This document shows, in pieces, positions 1 to 7,197 of a stretch of DNA of 24,212 bases. Source of the stretch: a bacterium (GTDB lineage: Bacteria > Actinomycetota > Acidimicrobiia > Acidimicrobiales > CATQHL01); contig JAPONU010000415.1 of assembly GCA_026713745.1 (NCBI GenBank), forward strand, positions 1-24,212. The letters are read 5' to 3'. The first letter of the stretch is position 1. Each line of letters begins with the position of its first letter. Below the pieces are notes generated by a model that was not told the DNA's origin, did not search any database, and saw only the letters and a list, made by a program, of their open reading frames with translations. A program made the translations under genes and the position numbers.

Positions 1-24
1 CTGCGGCCGAGCGAGGCTGAAGGC

Positions 25-636
25 TCAGGCCGCCGCCGAACTGCGCCCTGCGGCCGGCCAGGGTCTCTCGCTGTGCCGGGGCCGCACCAGGAACGCCACG
101 ACCGCCGCTCCGGCCACCGCACCGCCGGTCGAGAGCGCCAGGTCCACCACGGTGTCCTCGTAGGTGAGGAACAGGCGGCTGGTGCCGGTCTTGGCGACCA
201 CGTACTCCAACAACTCCCACAGCACGATCAGGAAGGCGCCGAAGCCGCCGCCGGAGGCCACGAGACCGAGCCGGGTGGCGGGGCGGGTGCCGCGCAGGAT
301 CAGCGTGAAGGCGACGGCCAGGAGCAGCCAGTTGGCGAGGTGCAGGATGTCGTCGAACAGCTCCACGCTCTCGTAGAGGCCCAGCATGTTGCCGCCGATG
401 TCGAGGAAGAACGGGGTCACGATGCAGGCGTCGGCCGCGGTGTAGTAGGCGATGCGGCGCCGCGACCAGCGGCTCAGCAGCGGCGCCACGGCGATGCACA
501 GCGGGAACGTGAGCGTCCGCACCAGCCAGCCCTTGCCGTCCAGCCGCTCCAGATCGGCGATCAGCCCGCCGACCAGCATCGCCACCAGCCCCCACCGCAC
601 CACGTGCAGCGCCAACCGCCAGAGTCGATCCACCAT
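25..636 (-). CDS. YjdF/DUF2238-like integral membrane protein
   Basis: Small polytopic membrane protein with about six hydrophobic segments. The C-terminal half carries the pattern I associate with the YjdF/DUF2238 family: a D-x3-H-x2-NW stretch, then WELLEY, then YEDTVVDLALSTGG with a final hydrophobic segment. The biochemical role of this family is not established. I place the start at the ATG at 634-636 (product begins MVDRLWRL), because an AGGA lies just upstream and the reading frame before it (out to 714) is Arg/Pro-rich and not family-like. It would encode 203 residues. It is transcribed away from the secreted protein at 813, with a 176-bp divergent spacer. Family assignment is moderately sure; function is unknown. 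Confidence 0.6.
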   Translation of the reverse strand: MVDRLWRLALHVVRWGLVAMLVGGLIADLERLDGKGWLVRTLTFPLCIAVAPLLSRWSRRRIAYYTAADACIVTPFFLDIGGNMLGLYESVELFDDILHLANWLLLAVAFTLILRGTRPATRLGLVASGGGFGAFLIVLWELLEYVVAKTGTSRLFLTYEDTVVDLALSTGGAVAGAAVVAFLVRPRHSERPWPAAGRSSAAA

Positions 637-798
637 CACGTCCTGTCTAGCGTACGGCGCCGGCGTCGGGCCGTCCCGCAGCCACCATCCGGCTGATCCG
701 TGCCGTCGCAGCACCGCTTCGAACCCTGTTACGAAAGCTCACGACTGTCGGCCATTTTGTCTGACGTTTAGGACCGCTGAACCGGCTTCGCCGTTGCG

Positions 799-804
799 TA
801 TGAT
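799..804 (+). promoter_or_regulatory. -10 box (TATGAT) of a probable leaderless promoter
   Basis: TATGAT matches the -10 consensus at 5 of 6 bases and ends 8 nt before the GTG at 813. That is the spacing expected when the transcript begins at the start codon. No Shine-Dalgarno sequence precedes the GTG, which fits. A -35 match is poor (CTGAAC at 777-782, 16-bp spacer). Confidence 0.4.
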
Positions 805-812
805 GCCGCTCG

Positions 813-2306
813 GTGAACGTGCGCCCTGTACGAGGCCCCCGGCGGCGACGGGATCGGCGAAGGCATACCTGGACACGCTACGTGGCCGTCGGAGCCGCGC
901 TGCTGATGGTCGTCACAGCCGCGGGATGGGGCCAGGTGACGGCGCAGACCGGGACCCCGGAGCTTCAGGAGGACGCCACGGAGGTCCCGGAGCTTCAGGA
1001 GGACGCCACGGGCACCCCCACCGGCACCGCCGACGGCACCCCCGACGGCACCCCCACCGGCACCGCCGACGGCACCCCCGACAGCACCGCCGACGGCACC
1101 CCGGACGACGCTTCGGAGGAGTCCGGGGATGAGATTCGGCAGGAAGTTCCGCCCCCGACGCCGGGCAGCGCGTTCCAGGTCTGTGTGGCGGCGCACCGCT
1201 TGGAGGACGGGCGCGTCGAGATTGCGGTGCAGCGACGCTCGCGGGGCGCCGGCTGTGGCGAGCGCCTGCTGCCCCGGCGGCGCTTGCTGCCCCCCGACGC
1301 GGCGGCCGGGCTGTGGCTGGTGACAGCGCCGTTGCGGATCGACGGCATCGTGCTCCGGGCGGCGGCGCGGCGCCTGGCCGGCGGGGCCGTCGAGGTGGCC
1401 ATTCAATTGCGCTCGGCGGAGGACGGCTCCTGGGGTGCGCGCCTGCTGCCCCAACGCCGTTTCGTGCCCGCCACCGTCGAGGTGGACCGTTGGCTCTCGT
1501 CGTCGCCCGTCTACGCCCGGGCGCCGGAACGGGAGTCCTACCTCCAAGACGCCCAGGTGGTGTCGTTCTACGGCAACCCCCGCGCGCCGGCACTGGGGGC
1601 GCTGGGTCTCGGCGACCCCGAGGAGATCGCCGACGAGATCGACCGCTGGTCGGCGCGCTACGACCGGCTGAACGGCGATCGGGACGTGATTTCCGCCTTC
1701 CACGTCATCACCGGCGTCTCGCAGTCCCACCCCACGCCCGACGGGACGTGGCTGGGCCGGCTCTCCGATGAGTACATCGCCGAGTACGTGGAGGTCGCCC
1801 GGGAACGCGGGATGCTGGTCTTCCTGGACATCCAGATCGGCTGGAGCGACGCGCTCACCGAGGTGCAACTCCTGGAGCCGTTCCTGCGCGAGCCGTTCGT
1901 GCACGTGGCCCTCGACCCGGAGTTCGCCACGCGGCACACGGGCATACGGCCGGGGCTGGTGATCGGCTCGATGACCGGCGAGGAGGTGAACGAGGTGCAG
2001 CGCTACCTGGCGGCGATCGCCCAGGCCGAGGGGCTGCCTCCCAAGATCCTGATGGTGCACCAATTCACCCCGCGCATGCTGCTCAACCGCGAAGCGGTGG
2101 AGGACTTCGCGGGCGTGGATCTCTCGATCGACATGGACGGCTTCGGCCTCATCCCCGTGAAAGTGGCGGGCTACAACGCGTTCGCCGTGCGGGAGCCGTC
2201 GGAGCGGCCGGCGTTCAAGCTGTTCTTCGACTACGACACGCCACCCATGACCCCCGAGCAGGTCCAGGGGCTCGACCCGCCGCCGGACCTGATCATCTAC
2301 CAGTAG
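813..2306 (+). CDS. Secreted protein: repeat stalk, two copies of a RLLP..WLxSSP motif, TIM-barrel-like C-terminal domain
   Basis: 497 residues. The N-terminus is Arg-rich and followed by a hydrophobic core (about residues 23-40) with a plausible signal peptidase site after VTA at residue 44, so export is likely. A low-complexity Gly/Thr/Pro/Asp stalk follows. Next come two related units of about 50 residues, each with R-L-x2-G-x-VEx-A-x-Q-x-RS, then RLLPxxR, then W-L-x-S/T. I associate this unit with secreted proteins of Acidimicrobiia. The C-terminal 270 residues contain alternating strand/helix segments (ISAFHVITG, MLVFLDIQIGW, FVHVALDPEF, KILMVHQFT, LSIDMDGFG) suggestive of a glycosidase-like TIM barrel. 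The Asp/Glu at strand ends could be catalytic, but I cannot assign an enzyme. The GTG start is supported by the -10 box 8 nt upstream. Confidence 0.7.
   Translation: MNVRPVRGPRRRRDRRRHTWTRYVAVGAALLMVVTAAGWGQVTAQTGTPELQEDATEVPELQEDATGTPTGTADGTPDGTPTGTADGTPDSTADGTPDDASEESGDEIRQEVPPPTPGSAFQVCVAAHRLEDGRVEIAVQRRSRGAGCGERLLPRRRLLPPDAAAGLWLVTAPLRIDGIVLRAAARRLAGGAVEVAIQLRSAEDGSWGARLLPQRRFVPATVEVDRWLSSSPVYARAPERESYLQDAQVVSFYGNPRAPALGALGLGDPEEIADEIDRWSARYDRLNGDRDVISAFHVITGVSQSHPTPDGTWLGRLSDEYIAEYVEVARERGMLVFLDIQIGWSDALTEVQLLEPFLREPFVHVALDPEFATRHTGIRPGLVIGSMTGEEVNEVQRYLAAIAQAEGLPPKILMVHQFTPRMLLNREAVEDFAGVDLSIDMDGFGLIPVKVAGYNAFAVREPSERPAFKLFFDYDTPPMTPEQVQGLDPPPDLIIYQ
956..1106 (+). repeat. In-frame tandem repeats in the stalk of the secreted protein
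   Basis: A 26-bp sequence occurs at 956-981 and again at 986-1011 (30-bp period), encoding the ELQEDAT repeat. A 36-bp unit then occurs at 1011-1046 and 1047-1082, followed by a shortened copy at 1083-1106. All periods are multiples of three, so copy-number change would alter stalk length without breaking the frame. Confidence 0.9.
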
Positions 2307-2330
2307 CCCGCGACATCCGACCCTCGTTCG

Positions 2331-3221
2331 ATGATGATCAAGTTTGAGACCGTCCCGGTCGGCGGGCCGCGCTGGATCATCAACTTCCCCACGAAGGGGC
2401 ACTGGCGTAGCCGTACGCGCATCGGTCACATCGCCACAGGCCTCGACGACCTCCGCCGGACGATCAAGCAGCAGGGCATCGAATCCATCGCCGTGCCTGC
2501 CCTTGGTTGCGGCAACGGCGGCCTGGACTGGGCCGAAGTCGGCCCGCTCATCCGGGAGAGGCTGAGCGACCTCGACGTCCACGCCTGTCTCTACCCCCCG
2601 GCCGGCGCTCCTGCCGCCGGCGAGATGGTCGTCGCGACCGAACGGCCGGTGCTGACACCTGGCAAGGCTGCGCTGGTGGCAATGGTCGCCCGGTACTCCG
2701 CGGCGGCGTTGTCCACCTCGCTCATCGAGATCCAGAAACTCATGTACTTCCTGCAGGAGGCGGGCGAGGACCTGCGGCTCCGCTTCGTGGACCACTACTT
2801 CGGCCCGTACGCCGACAACCTGCGGCACGTCCTCAAGGCACTGGAAGGCCATTACCTGCGTGGCTTCGGCGACGGGTCCAACCCGGTGGAGCACTCCGAG
2901 CCCATCCTCGTCCTGCCTGGAGCGGCCACGGAGGCTGCCGAGGTGCTCACGGGCAACCCCGCCGTCGGGAGCCGGATGCACCGTGTGCTCGAACTCGTCG
3001 AGGGATTCGAGTCGCCGTACGGCCTTGAGTTGCTCGCCAGTGTCCATTGGGCCGCCACGCGGATCGAGTGGGGACCCGATGACGGACCCGCCACGGTCAC
3101 CCGACGCGTGATGGCGTGGAGTCCGCGCAAGCAGCGCCTGTTCAGTTCCGATCACATCACCGCTGCATGGGAACGGCTCCAGCAGCGGGGCTGGCTCACC
3201 CCGGTAGTCGTCGCAACCTGA
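2331..3221 (+). CDS. darG: N-terminally truncated DarG-like macro-domain antitoxin
   Basis: DarG removes ADP-ribose from DNA through a macro domain and neutralises the DarT toxin through its C-terminal region. The first ~95 residues here match the second half of that macro domain: GPRWIINFPTK-HW, then SIAVPALGCGNGGLDW, then an acidic-aromatic strand before a Pro-rich linker. Residues ~110-296 match the DarG C-terminal domain (TPGKAALVAMV, EIQKLMYFLQEAGEDL, HYFGPYADNLRHVL). The first ~65 residues of the macro domain, including the usual GD and VNxVNxxGxMGKG segments, are absent. The ORF starts only 24 nt after the preceding gene's stop, so nothing remains upstream. No darT (DUF4433) is visible. 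The ATG pair at 2331/2334 may be fortuitous. It is probably a decayed remnant; a surviving partner-binding role is possible. Confidence 0.75.
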   Translation: MMIKFETVPVGGPRWIINFPTKGHWRSRTRIGHIATGLDDLRRTIKQQGIESIAVPALGCGNGGLDWAEVGPLIRERLSDLDVHACLYPPAGAPAAGEMVVATERPVLTPGKAALVAMVARYSAAALSTSLIEIQKLMYFLQEAGEDLRLRFVDHYFGPYADNLRHVLKALEGHYLRGFGDGSNPVEHSEPILVLPGAATEAAEVLTGNPAVGSRMHRVLELVEGFESPYGLELLASVHWAATRIEWGPDDGPATVTRRVMAWSPRKQRLFSSDHITAAWERLQQRGWLTPVVVAT

Positions 3222-3322
3222 AGCCGACCCTCTGCCGCTGCCCGGTCGACGTGACGGCGGGCGGCCCCGGCGACGCGGCCCCCGTCGCAACCTGAAGCCG
3301 AACTCTCTGCCGCTGCCCGGTT
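3210..3322 (+). repeat. Imperfect direct repeat duplicating the darG 3' end
   Basis: The ~38-bp sequence at 3210-3247, which contains the last codons and stop of the darG fragment, recurs at 3284-3322 with a one-base indel and two or three substitutions. The 5' 18 bases (GTCGCAACCTGAAGCCGA) are identical in both. Only the first copy ends an ORF. It looks like a local duplication or a scar of rearrangement. Confidence 0.8.
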
Positions 3323-3450
3323 GCGCAAGCGTGAGTTCCCCGGTGAGGCGGGTGCGATCCTCCACAAGGGCCCGGTGCCGGCGACCTGCGCTGACCTCCA
3401 GCCGATCGGCATCATGAAACTCAAGGTGGTCGCCTGGTGTCGTTGGACGA

Positions 3451-3460
3451 CCCCCCCCCC
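3451..3460 (+). repeat. Poly-C tract (10 C) upstream of the DUF499 gene
   Basis: Ten consecutive C lie 96-105 nt before the ATG at 3556 and 23 nt before a possible -10 box. Runs this long occur only twice in the window, both in or before the same gene. Slippage here could change -35 to -10 geometry or upstream spacing, but sequencing error is equally possible. Confidence 0.85.
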
Positions 3461-3483
3461 GGCTGGCCTTCCTCGTCGAGGTG

Positions 3484-3518
3484 TAGAGTTCGCGCCGATT
3501 CACCGACCCCGGGTTCGG
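3484..3518 (+). promoter_or_regulatory. Possible promoter/operator of the DUF499 cluster
   Basis: TAGAGT at 3484-3489 fits the actinobacterial TANNNT -10 pattern, but no good -35 box is seen. Just downstream, CCGACCCC (3503-3510) and GGGTTCGG (3511-3518) form an inverted repeat with 7 of 8 complementary positions. It sits between the -10 and the start codon, where a repressor could bind or a 5' UTR hairpin could form. Confidence 0.3.
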
Positions 3519-3555
3519 CTGTGTCCGTCCGGGATCAGGGAGTGTTGCGAGAAGC

Positions 3556-5826
3556 ATGACCCAGCTGGCGCCGTTGTGGGAGACGTGCACACCGCGAGCC
3601 GACGTTCTGGCGGGCGGCTTGGTGGACAAGCACTTCGCCGCGCAGCTCGATCAGGTGGTGCGCAACGCGGCGGGCTACGAGGCGTACGCGGACGCCGAGC
3701 GCTTCTTCGAGCTGACGTTCCCCACCAAGGGGCTGTGCGAGCTTCTGACCGGCACCTTCGCCCGGCTATCGGGGCAGCCCACTGCGGCGCTGAATGCCGA
3801 GCACGCGGTCTACCGCTACGAGACCAGCTTCGGCGGCGGCAAGACCCACGGCCTCATCGCTCTGTGGCACCTCGCTACCGGCGCCCGGCCGGCCGGCGTG
3901 GCCGAATTCGTGGACCCGTCGCTGCTGCCGGAACGCTGCGCCGCCGCCACGGTGGTGGGTGACCACCTCGACCCCATAGCCGGCGTGCACGGCCGCACGG
4001 GCGACGCCCACGGCCCCGACACCGACAGCCCCGACCACCCGGGCGACGCCCACGGCCCCGACACCGACAGCCCCGACGACCCGGGCGACGCCCACGGCGC
4101 CGGCACCTGCGACACCGACCCGGTCGACCTCGCCGGACCCGGCACCGGCGACATCATCACTTGGACCCTGTGGGGCGAGATCGCCCGCCAACTCGGCCCC
4201 GAGGCCTGGGCCCGCATGGCCGCCCACGACGAGGCCCGCACGAGCTGCGGCAAGCAGGTGTGGCTCGACATCTTCGCCGAGACGCCCACGCTCATCATCA
4301 TCGACGAGTTGGCCCAGTACCTGCGCCGCCTCGGCACTTCGGCCGATCCGGCCGTGCGCAGCCTGGCCGGCGCCACCATCGACGCCCTGAAGGTGCTGTT
4401 CGAGGCGGCCACGGCCGCGCCGGCGGTGCGCATCGTGTTCACGCTCGCCACCGGCACCGCCGCGTTCGGCAAGGAGACCCGCGACGTGGACCGGGCACTG
4501 GCGGACGTGGCGGCGCAGCACCTCCAGGAGGAGGCCTCCGATGTGATGGCCCGACCGATGGGGGCGACCGGGCGGCCCGCGGAGGATCACGAGATCGGCC
4601 ACATCCTGCGGCGTCGCCTGTTCAAGGGCATGGACTCATCGGCCGCCGCGTCCGCCGCAGCCGCCTACCGCGACCTCTACGCCCGGCTGGCCGACCGGGC
4701 TGTGGCCGCTGGCGCCGCCACCGACGACCCTGCCGGCTACGCCCGGCGGATCGAAGCGGCCTACCCGTTCCATCCGGCGCTGATCGACTGCCTCGACAAG
4801 CGCATCGGGCCGCTGGCCGGGTTCCAGCGAGCCCGGGGCGCCCTGAAGATGCTGGCCGAGGCGGTGCGGAGCCTCTGGGCCGGCCACGAGGGCGGCGACG
4901 ACAGCAGTGACGGGGCCGGCAGCGGCGGCGGCGCCGGCGTTGCGGTTGCGGGCCAGGTGCGGAGCCTCCGGGGCGGTGGCGGGGCCGGCGAGTTGGCGAT
5001 TATCAACCTCGGCGACCTTCCGCTGGAGGCCCGGCAGGTGCGAGCCTCTGTCACCTCCTCGGTGGGCCGGGAAGCACTCGACGGCCCGGCGGTCGCCGAC
5101 TTCGCGGCGCCGTCGAGTCACGCCGTGGCGCTGGACAACGAGCGCTGGCCGCAGGACCGCCGCGCCACGCGGGCCTGCCGCACCGTATTCCTGCACAGCG
5201 TGGCCGCCGAGCCCGCCCCGGGCGCGTCGCTGCCCGACGTGTACGCGGGCACGCTGCGCCCCGGCGAGGACCCCGACGCCGTCGACGAGGCGCTGGCCGC
5301 CACCGCGCAGAGGGCCTGGCACCTCACCTCCGACGGGGCGCGCTGGCGGCTCCAAGTGGCGCCCAACGCCAACCGGATCATCGCGTCGGAGGTGGAGAAC
5401 GTCAGCAACAGCGACGTCACCGCCGAGCTGAACCGCCGGATCCGCAACATCTTCCAGACCGACGGCGATGTTCAATTGATTCACGCGCCCGCCTCGCCCG
5501 CCGAGGTGCCCGACGAGGCGGTTCTGCGCCTCGCGGTGTTCTCCCACGTCGACGTGACGGCATCGGGCGCGACCACGGCCCCCCCCCCCGCGTTGTGGAA
5601 ATGTTCCGGTTCGCGGGAGCGGCGGAGGGCAACCGGACGTTCCGCAACTCGCTGGTCGCGCTCGTGGCCGACGGCGCTGCCGTGGAGCGGATGCGCAGGG
5701 TGCTGCGCTTCGAGTTGGCGGCGGCCCGCATACTCGGCGACTCCGAGCGGATCGCCGGCTTCGACGCCTCGGTGGTCGCCGCCCTCAAGAAGCAGGCCGA
5801 CGGTGCCAAGCTTGAGACCCGGGTAG
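3556..5826 (+). CDS. DUF499 ATPase, 5' part (frame broken at poly-C tract)
   Basis: The N-terminus matches DUF499-family ATPases found beside DUF1156 methyltransferases: PRADVLAGGLVDKHFAAQLD, then FFELTFPTKGL, then ETSFGGGKTH with the Walker A loop at residues 93-98. The Walker B TLIIIDE has its Asp at about residue 250, and LAQYLRRLG follows. A later FHPALIDCL...FQRARGALKMLAE segment is also typical. Residues 1 to about 675 are authentic. The frame then enters an 11-C run at 5579-5589, after which the last ~80 residues are off-frame and unlike any protein. The genuine continuation lies in the next frame to 7079. One extra C (or two fewer) restores a single protein of about 1174 residues, near the family's usual length. 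Two low-complexity insertions (residues ~149-185 and ~445-475) interrupt the conserved core. The start is preceded by only a weak GAGAAG. Confidence 0.8.
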   Translation: MTQLAPLWETCTPRADVLAGGLVDKHFAAQLDQVVRNAAGYEAYADAERFFELTFPTKGLCELLTGTFARLSGQPTAALNAEHAVYRYETSFGGGKTHGLIALWHLATGARPAGVAEFVDPSLLPERCAAATVVGDHLDPIAGVHGRTGDAHGPDTDSPDHPGDAHGPDTDSPDDPGDAHGAGTCDTDPVDLAGPGTGDIITWTLWGEIARQLGPEAWARMAAHDEARTSCGKQVWLDIFAETPTLIIIDELAQYLRRLGTSADPAVRSLAGATIDALKVLFEAATAAPAVRIVFTLATGTAAFGKETRDVDRALADVAAQHLQEEASDVMARPMGATGRPAEDHEIGHILRRRLFKGMDSSAAASAAAAYRDLYARLADRAVAAGAATDDPAGYARRIEAAYPFHPALIDCLDKRIGPLAGFQRARGALKMLAEAVRSLWAGHEGGDDSSDGAGSGGGAGVAVAGQVRSLRGGGGAGELAIINLGDLPLEARQVRASVTSSVGREALDGPAVADFAAPSSHAVALDNERWPQDRRATRACRTVFLHSVAAEPAPGASLPDVYAGTLRPGEDPDAVDEALAATAQRAWHLTSDGARWRLQVAPNANRIIASEVENVSNSDVTAELNRRIRNIFQTDGDVQLIHAPASPAEVPDEAVLRLAVFSHVDVTASGATTAPPPALWKCSGSRERRRATGRSATRWSRSWPTALPWSGCAGCCASSWRRPAYSATPSGSPASTPRWSPPSRSRPTVPSLRPG
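4000..4107 (+). repeat. 42-bp in-frame tandem repeat inside DUF499 gene
   Basis: Units at 4000-4041 and 4042-4083 differ by one base, and a partial third unit covers 4084-4107. Each full unit encodes 14 residues (GDAHGPDTDSPDDP type), so copy-number change keeps the frame. It lies between the Walker A and Walker B segments, which suggests an expanded surface loop. Confidence 0.9.
5579..5589 (+). repeat. Poly-C tract (11 C) at the DUF499 frameshift
   Basis: Eleven C mark exactly where coding evidence moves from one frame to another. Upstream codons read ...ATTAPPP; downstream, VVEMFRFAGAAEGNRTFRNS in another frame resumes DUF499-like sequence. A 12-C or 9-C version would join them. Homopolymer slippage in the cell or an assembly length error would look identical in a single sequence. 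Confidence 0.9.
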
Positions 5827-7079
5827 CCATCTGCCGGGCCTACCGCCACCTCTGGTGGCCGGCCCGGAACCCCGCAACCGAGGACCTCCGCCACTTCGAG
5901 TTGCCGGCCCGCGACCAGGGCCAGGTGAAAGGCTCCCAGACCGGGGTGGTGCTCGACGCTCTGAAGACCCATGGCAAGGTCTCGGACACGGCGCCGCCCA
6001 CCGACCGGCTCGCCGCCACGTCGGGGTTCAACCGCAGCGGGGAGATCACAACGGCGGCCCTGGCCGAGACGCCGTGGCGCGACCACACCCAACCCATCCC
6101 CATCAACCCGACGGCCCTGAACGACGCCATCGTGGCAGGGGTGCGCAACGGCACCTGGGTCTACTACGACGCCCAGCGCCGGCGGGCCCACACCGCCGCT
6201 GAACCGCCGGTCTCGGTTCGCATCGCCGGCGACGCCTGGCTCTACAGCCCCCGCAGGGCCGGGGAGTTGGGGGTGGGGCGCAAGCTGGTGTCGGTGGCGC
6301 AGGTGGCCGCCGTTGTCGACTCGGCGGAGGGTCGCCTCGACGGCGCCGCCCTGCTGAACGCCGTCGGCGGCGCGGGCGACTCGGCGCCCAGCGAGGATGA
6401 ACTGCTGGCCGCGTTGGCCGCGGCGGTGCGTGCCGGGGGGCGACTCGTCGTGGTGGAAGGCCCCGCCGGCAGCGGCTCGAAGCCGTTGCGTCCCGACGAG
6501 ATCGGTCGGCGGCGGGTCGCCGACCTCGTCGCGCTCACCCCGGCCGCGGCCGACGAACTGGGCATCTCGGCGGATGTCGGCGCGAAGTCACGGACCGTGG
6601 AGGGCGACGGCAGCGTGGGGGTGGCCCTGCAGCAGGTGACCGACCGCATCACCGACGGGGGCGGCGGCGCGATGGACTCGGTAATGGTGACCGCCACCGC
6701 GGACATCGGTGAGGGTCCCAGGGATCTGCGGCTGCTGGGGTTCTGCATCCCGCAACTTCCCCGCTTCGACTGCGAGGTGAACCTGCGGTTCAACGTCACC
6801 TTCGGCGGCCTCGTCGGCGGTTTGCGTGCCGAACTGCGAGGGTCCGCCGGCGACTACCAGCAAGTGGAGGCGGTGCTGCTGGCCGCCGCCGAGGCGGGCG
6901 TCGACGTGAGCGGGAGCCTCGAAGTGGGCCTCACGCCGCCGGCGCCGATGACGGTCGACTCGGCGGACTGGCACCAGCTTCGCAGCGTGCTGGAGTCCAA
7001 CAACCCCGGCCGCGTGCGGATCGCCGCCCGCCTTGCCCGCCCCGACGCCTCCGGCCCAACCCCGAAAGCCGCCGGGTAG
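5595..7079 (+). CDS. DUF499 ATPase, 3' part (continuation after poly-C frameshift)
   Basis: This continues the protein begun at 3556. It opens with EMFRFAGAAEGNRTFRNSLVALVADG and RMRRVLRFELAAARIL, a block expected after the ATPase core of DUF499 proteins, and ends with Ala/Gly-rich strands at 7079. The GTG at 5595 is only the first possible start in this frame. It has no ribosome-binding site and lies inside the conserved block, so I do not think it is a natural start. If translated from the 5' part by slippage, or if the tract length is wrong in the assembly, this is the C-terminal ~495 residues of one large protein. The stop at 7079 lies 118 nt before the next gene. Confidence 0.75.
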   Translation: MEMFRFAGAAEGNRTFRNSLVALVADGAAVERMRRVLRFELAAARILGDSERIAGFDASVVAALKKQADGAKLETRVAICRAYRHLWWPARNPATEDLRHFELPARDQGQVKGSQTGVVLDALKTHGKVSDTAPPTDRLAATSGFNRSGEITTAALAETPWRDHTQPIPINPTALNDAIVAGVRNGTWVYYDAQRRRAHTAAEPPVSVRIAGDAWLYSPRRAGELGVGRKLVSVAQVAAVVDSAEGRLDGAALLNAVGGAGDSAPSEDELLAALAAAVRAGGRLVVVEGPAGSGSKPLRPDEIGRRRVADLVALTPAAADELGISADVGAKSRTVEGDGSVGVALQQVTDRITDGGGGAMDSVMVTATADIGEGPRDLRLLGFCIPQLPRFDCEVNLRFNVTFGGLVGGLRAELRGSAGDYQQVEAVLLAAAEAGVDVSGSLEVGLTPPAPMTVDSADWHQLRSVLESNNPGRVRIAARLARPDASGPTPKAAG

Positions 7080-7197
7080 TGCCGCCACCGATCCGGCGCG
7101 ATGCCCCGAGCCGCCCCGAGCGGCCTGTTGCGATTGCCCGGCCGGCGGTCTTCGTTCCGGCGGAGGTCGGAACGGGGTACGCAATGGTGCACCCCTG

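Larger units (their letters stand above)
3222..3555. other. 334-bp non-coding stretch before the DUF499 gene
   Basis: No convincing gene is seen on either strand. The stretch holds the second copy of the darG 3'-end repeat (3284-3322), a short protein-like piece at about 3321-3440 that I cannot assign to a family, a run of ten C (3451-3460), a possible -10 box at 3484 and an inverted repeat at 3503-3518. It probably contains the promoter of the downstream defence cluster. Confidence 0.6.

Noticed and set aside
3321..3440. Short protein-like reading frame (REFPGEAGAILHKGPVP...) in the darG-DUF499 spacer
   Set aside because: It runs into the DUF499 gene in another frame, has no family match I recognise and no ribosome-binding site. 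It may be a remnant, but I cannot support a gene.
768..3629. Very long minus-strand open frame (953 codons)
   Set aside because: It is antisense to the secreted protein and darG, has no family-like sequence, is Arg/Gly/His-rich, and crosses genuine coding regions. It is an artefact of GC-rich antisense frames.
4000..4107. CRISPR-like or mobile-element repeat
   Set aside because: The units are in-frame, 42 bp and contiguous inside a coding sequence, so they are a protein repeat.
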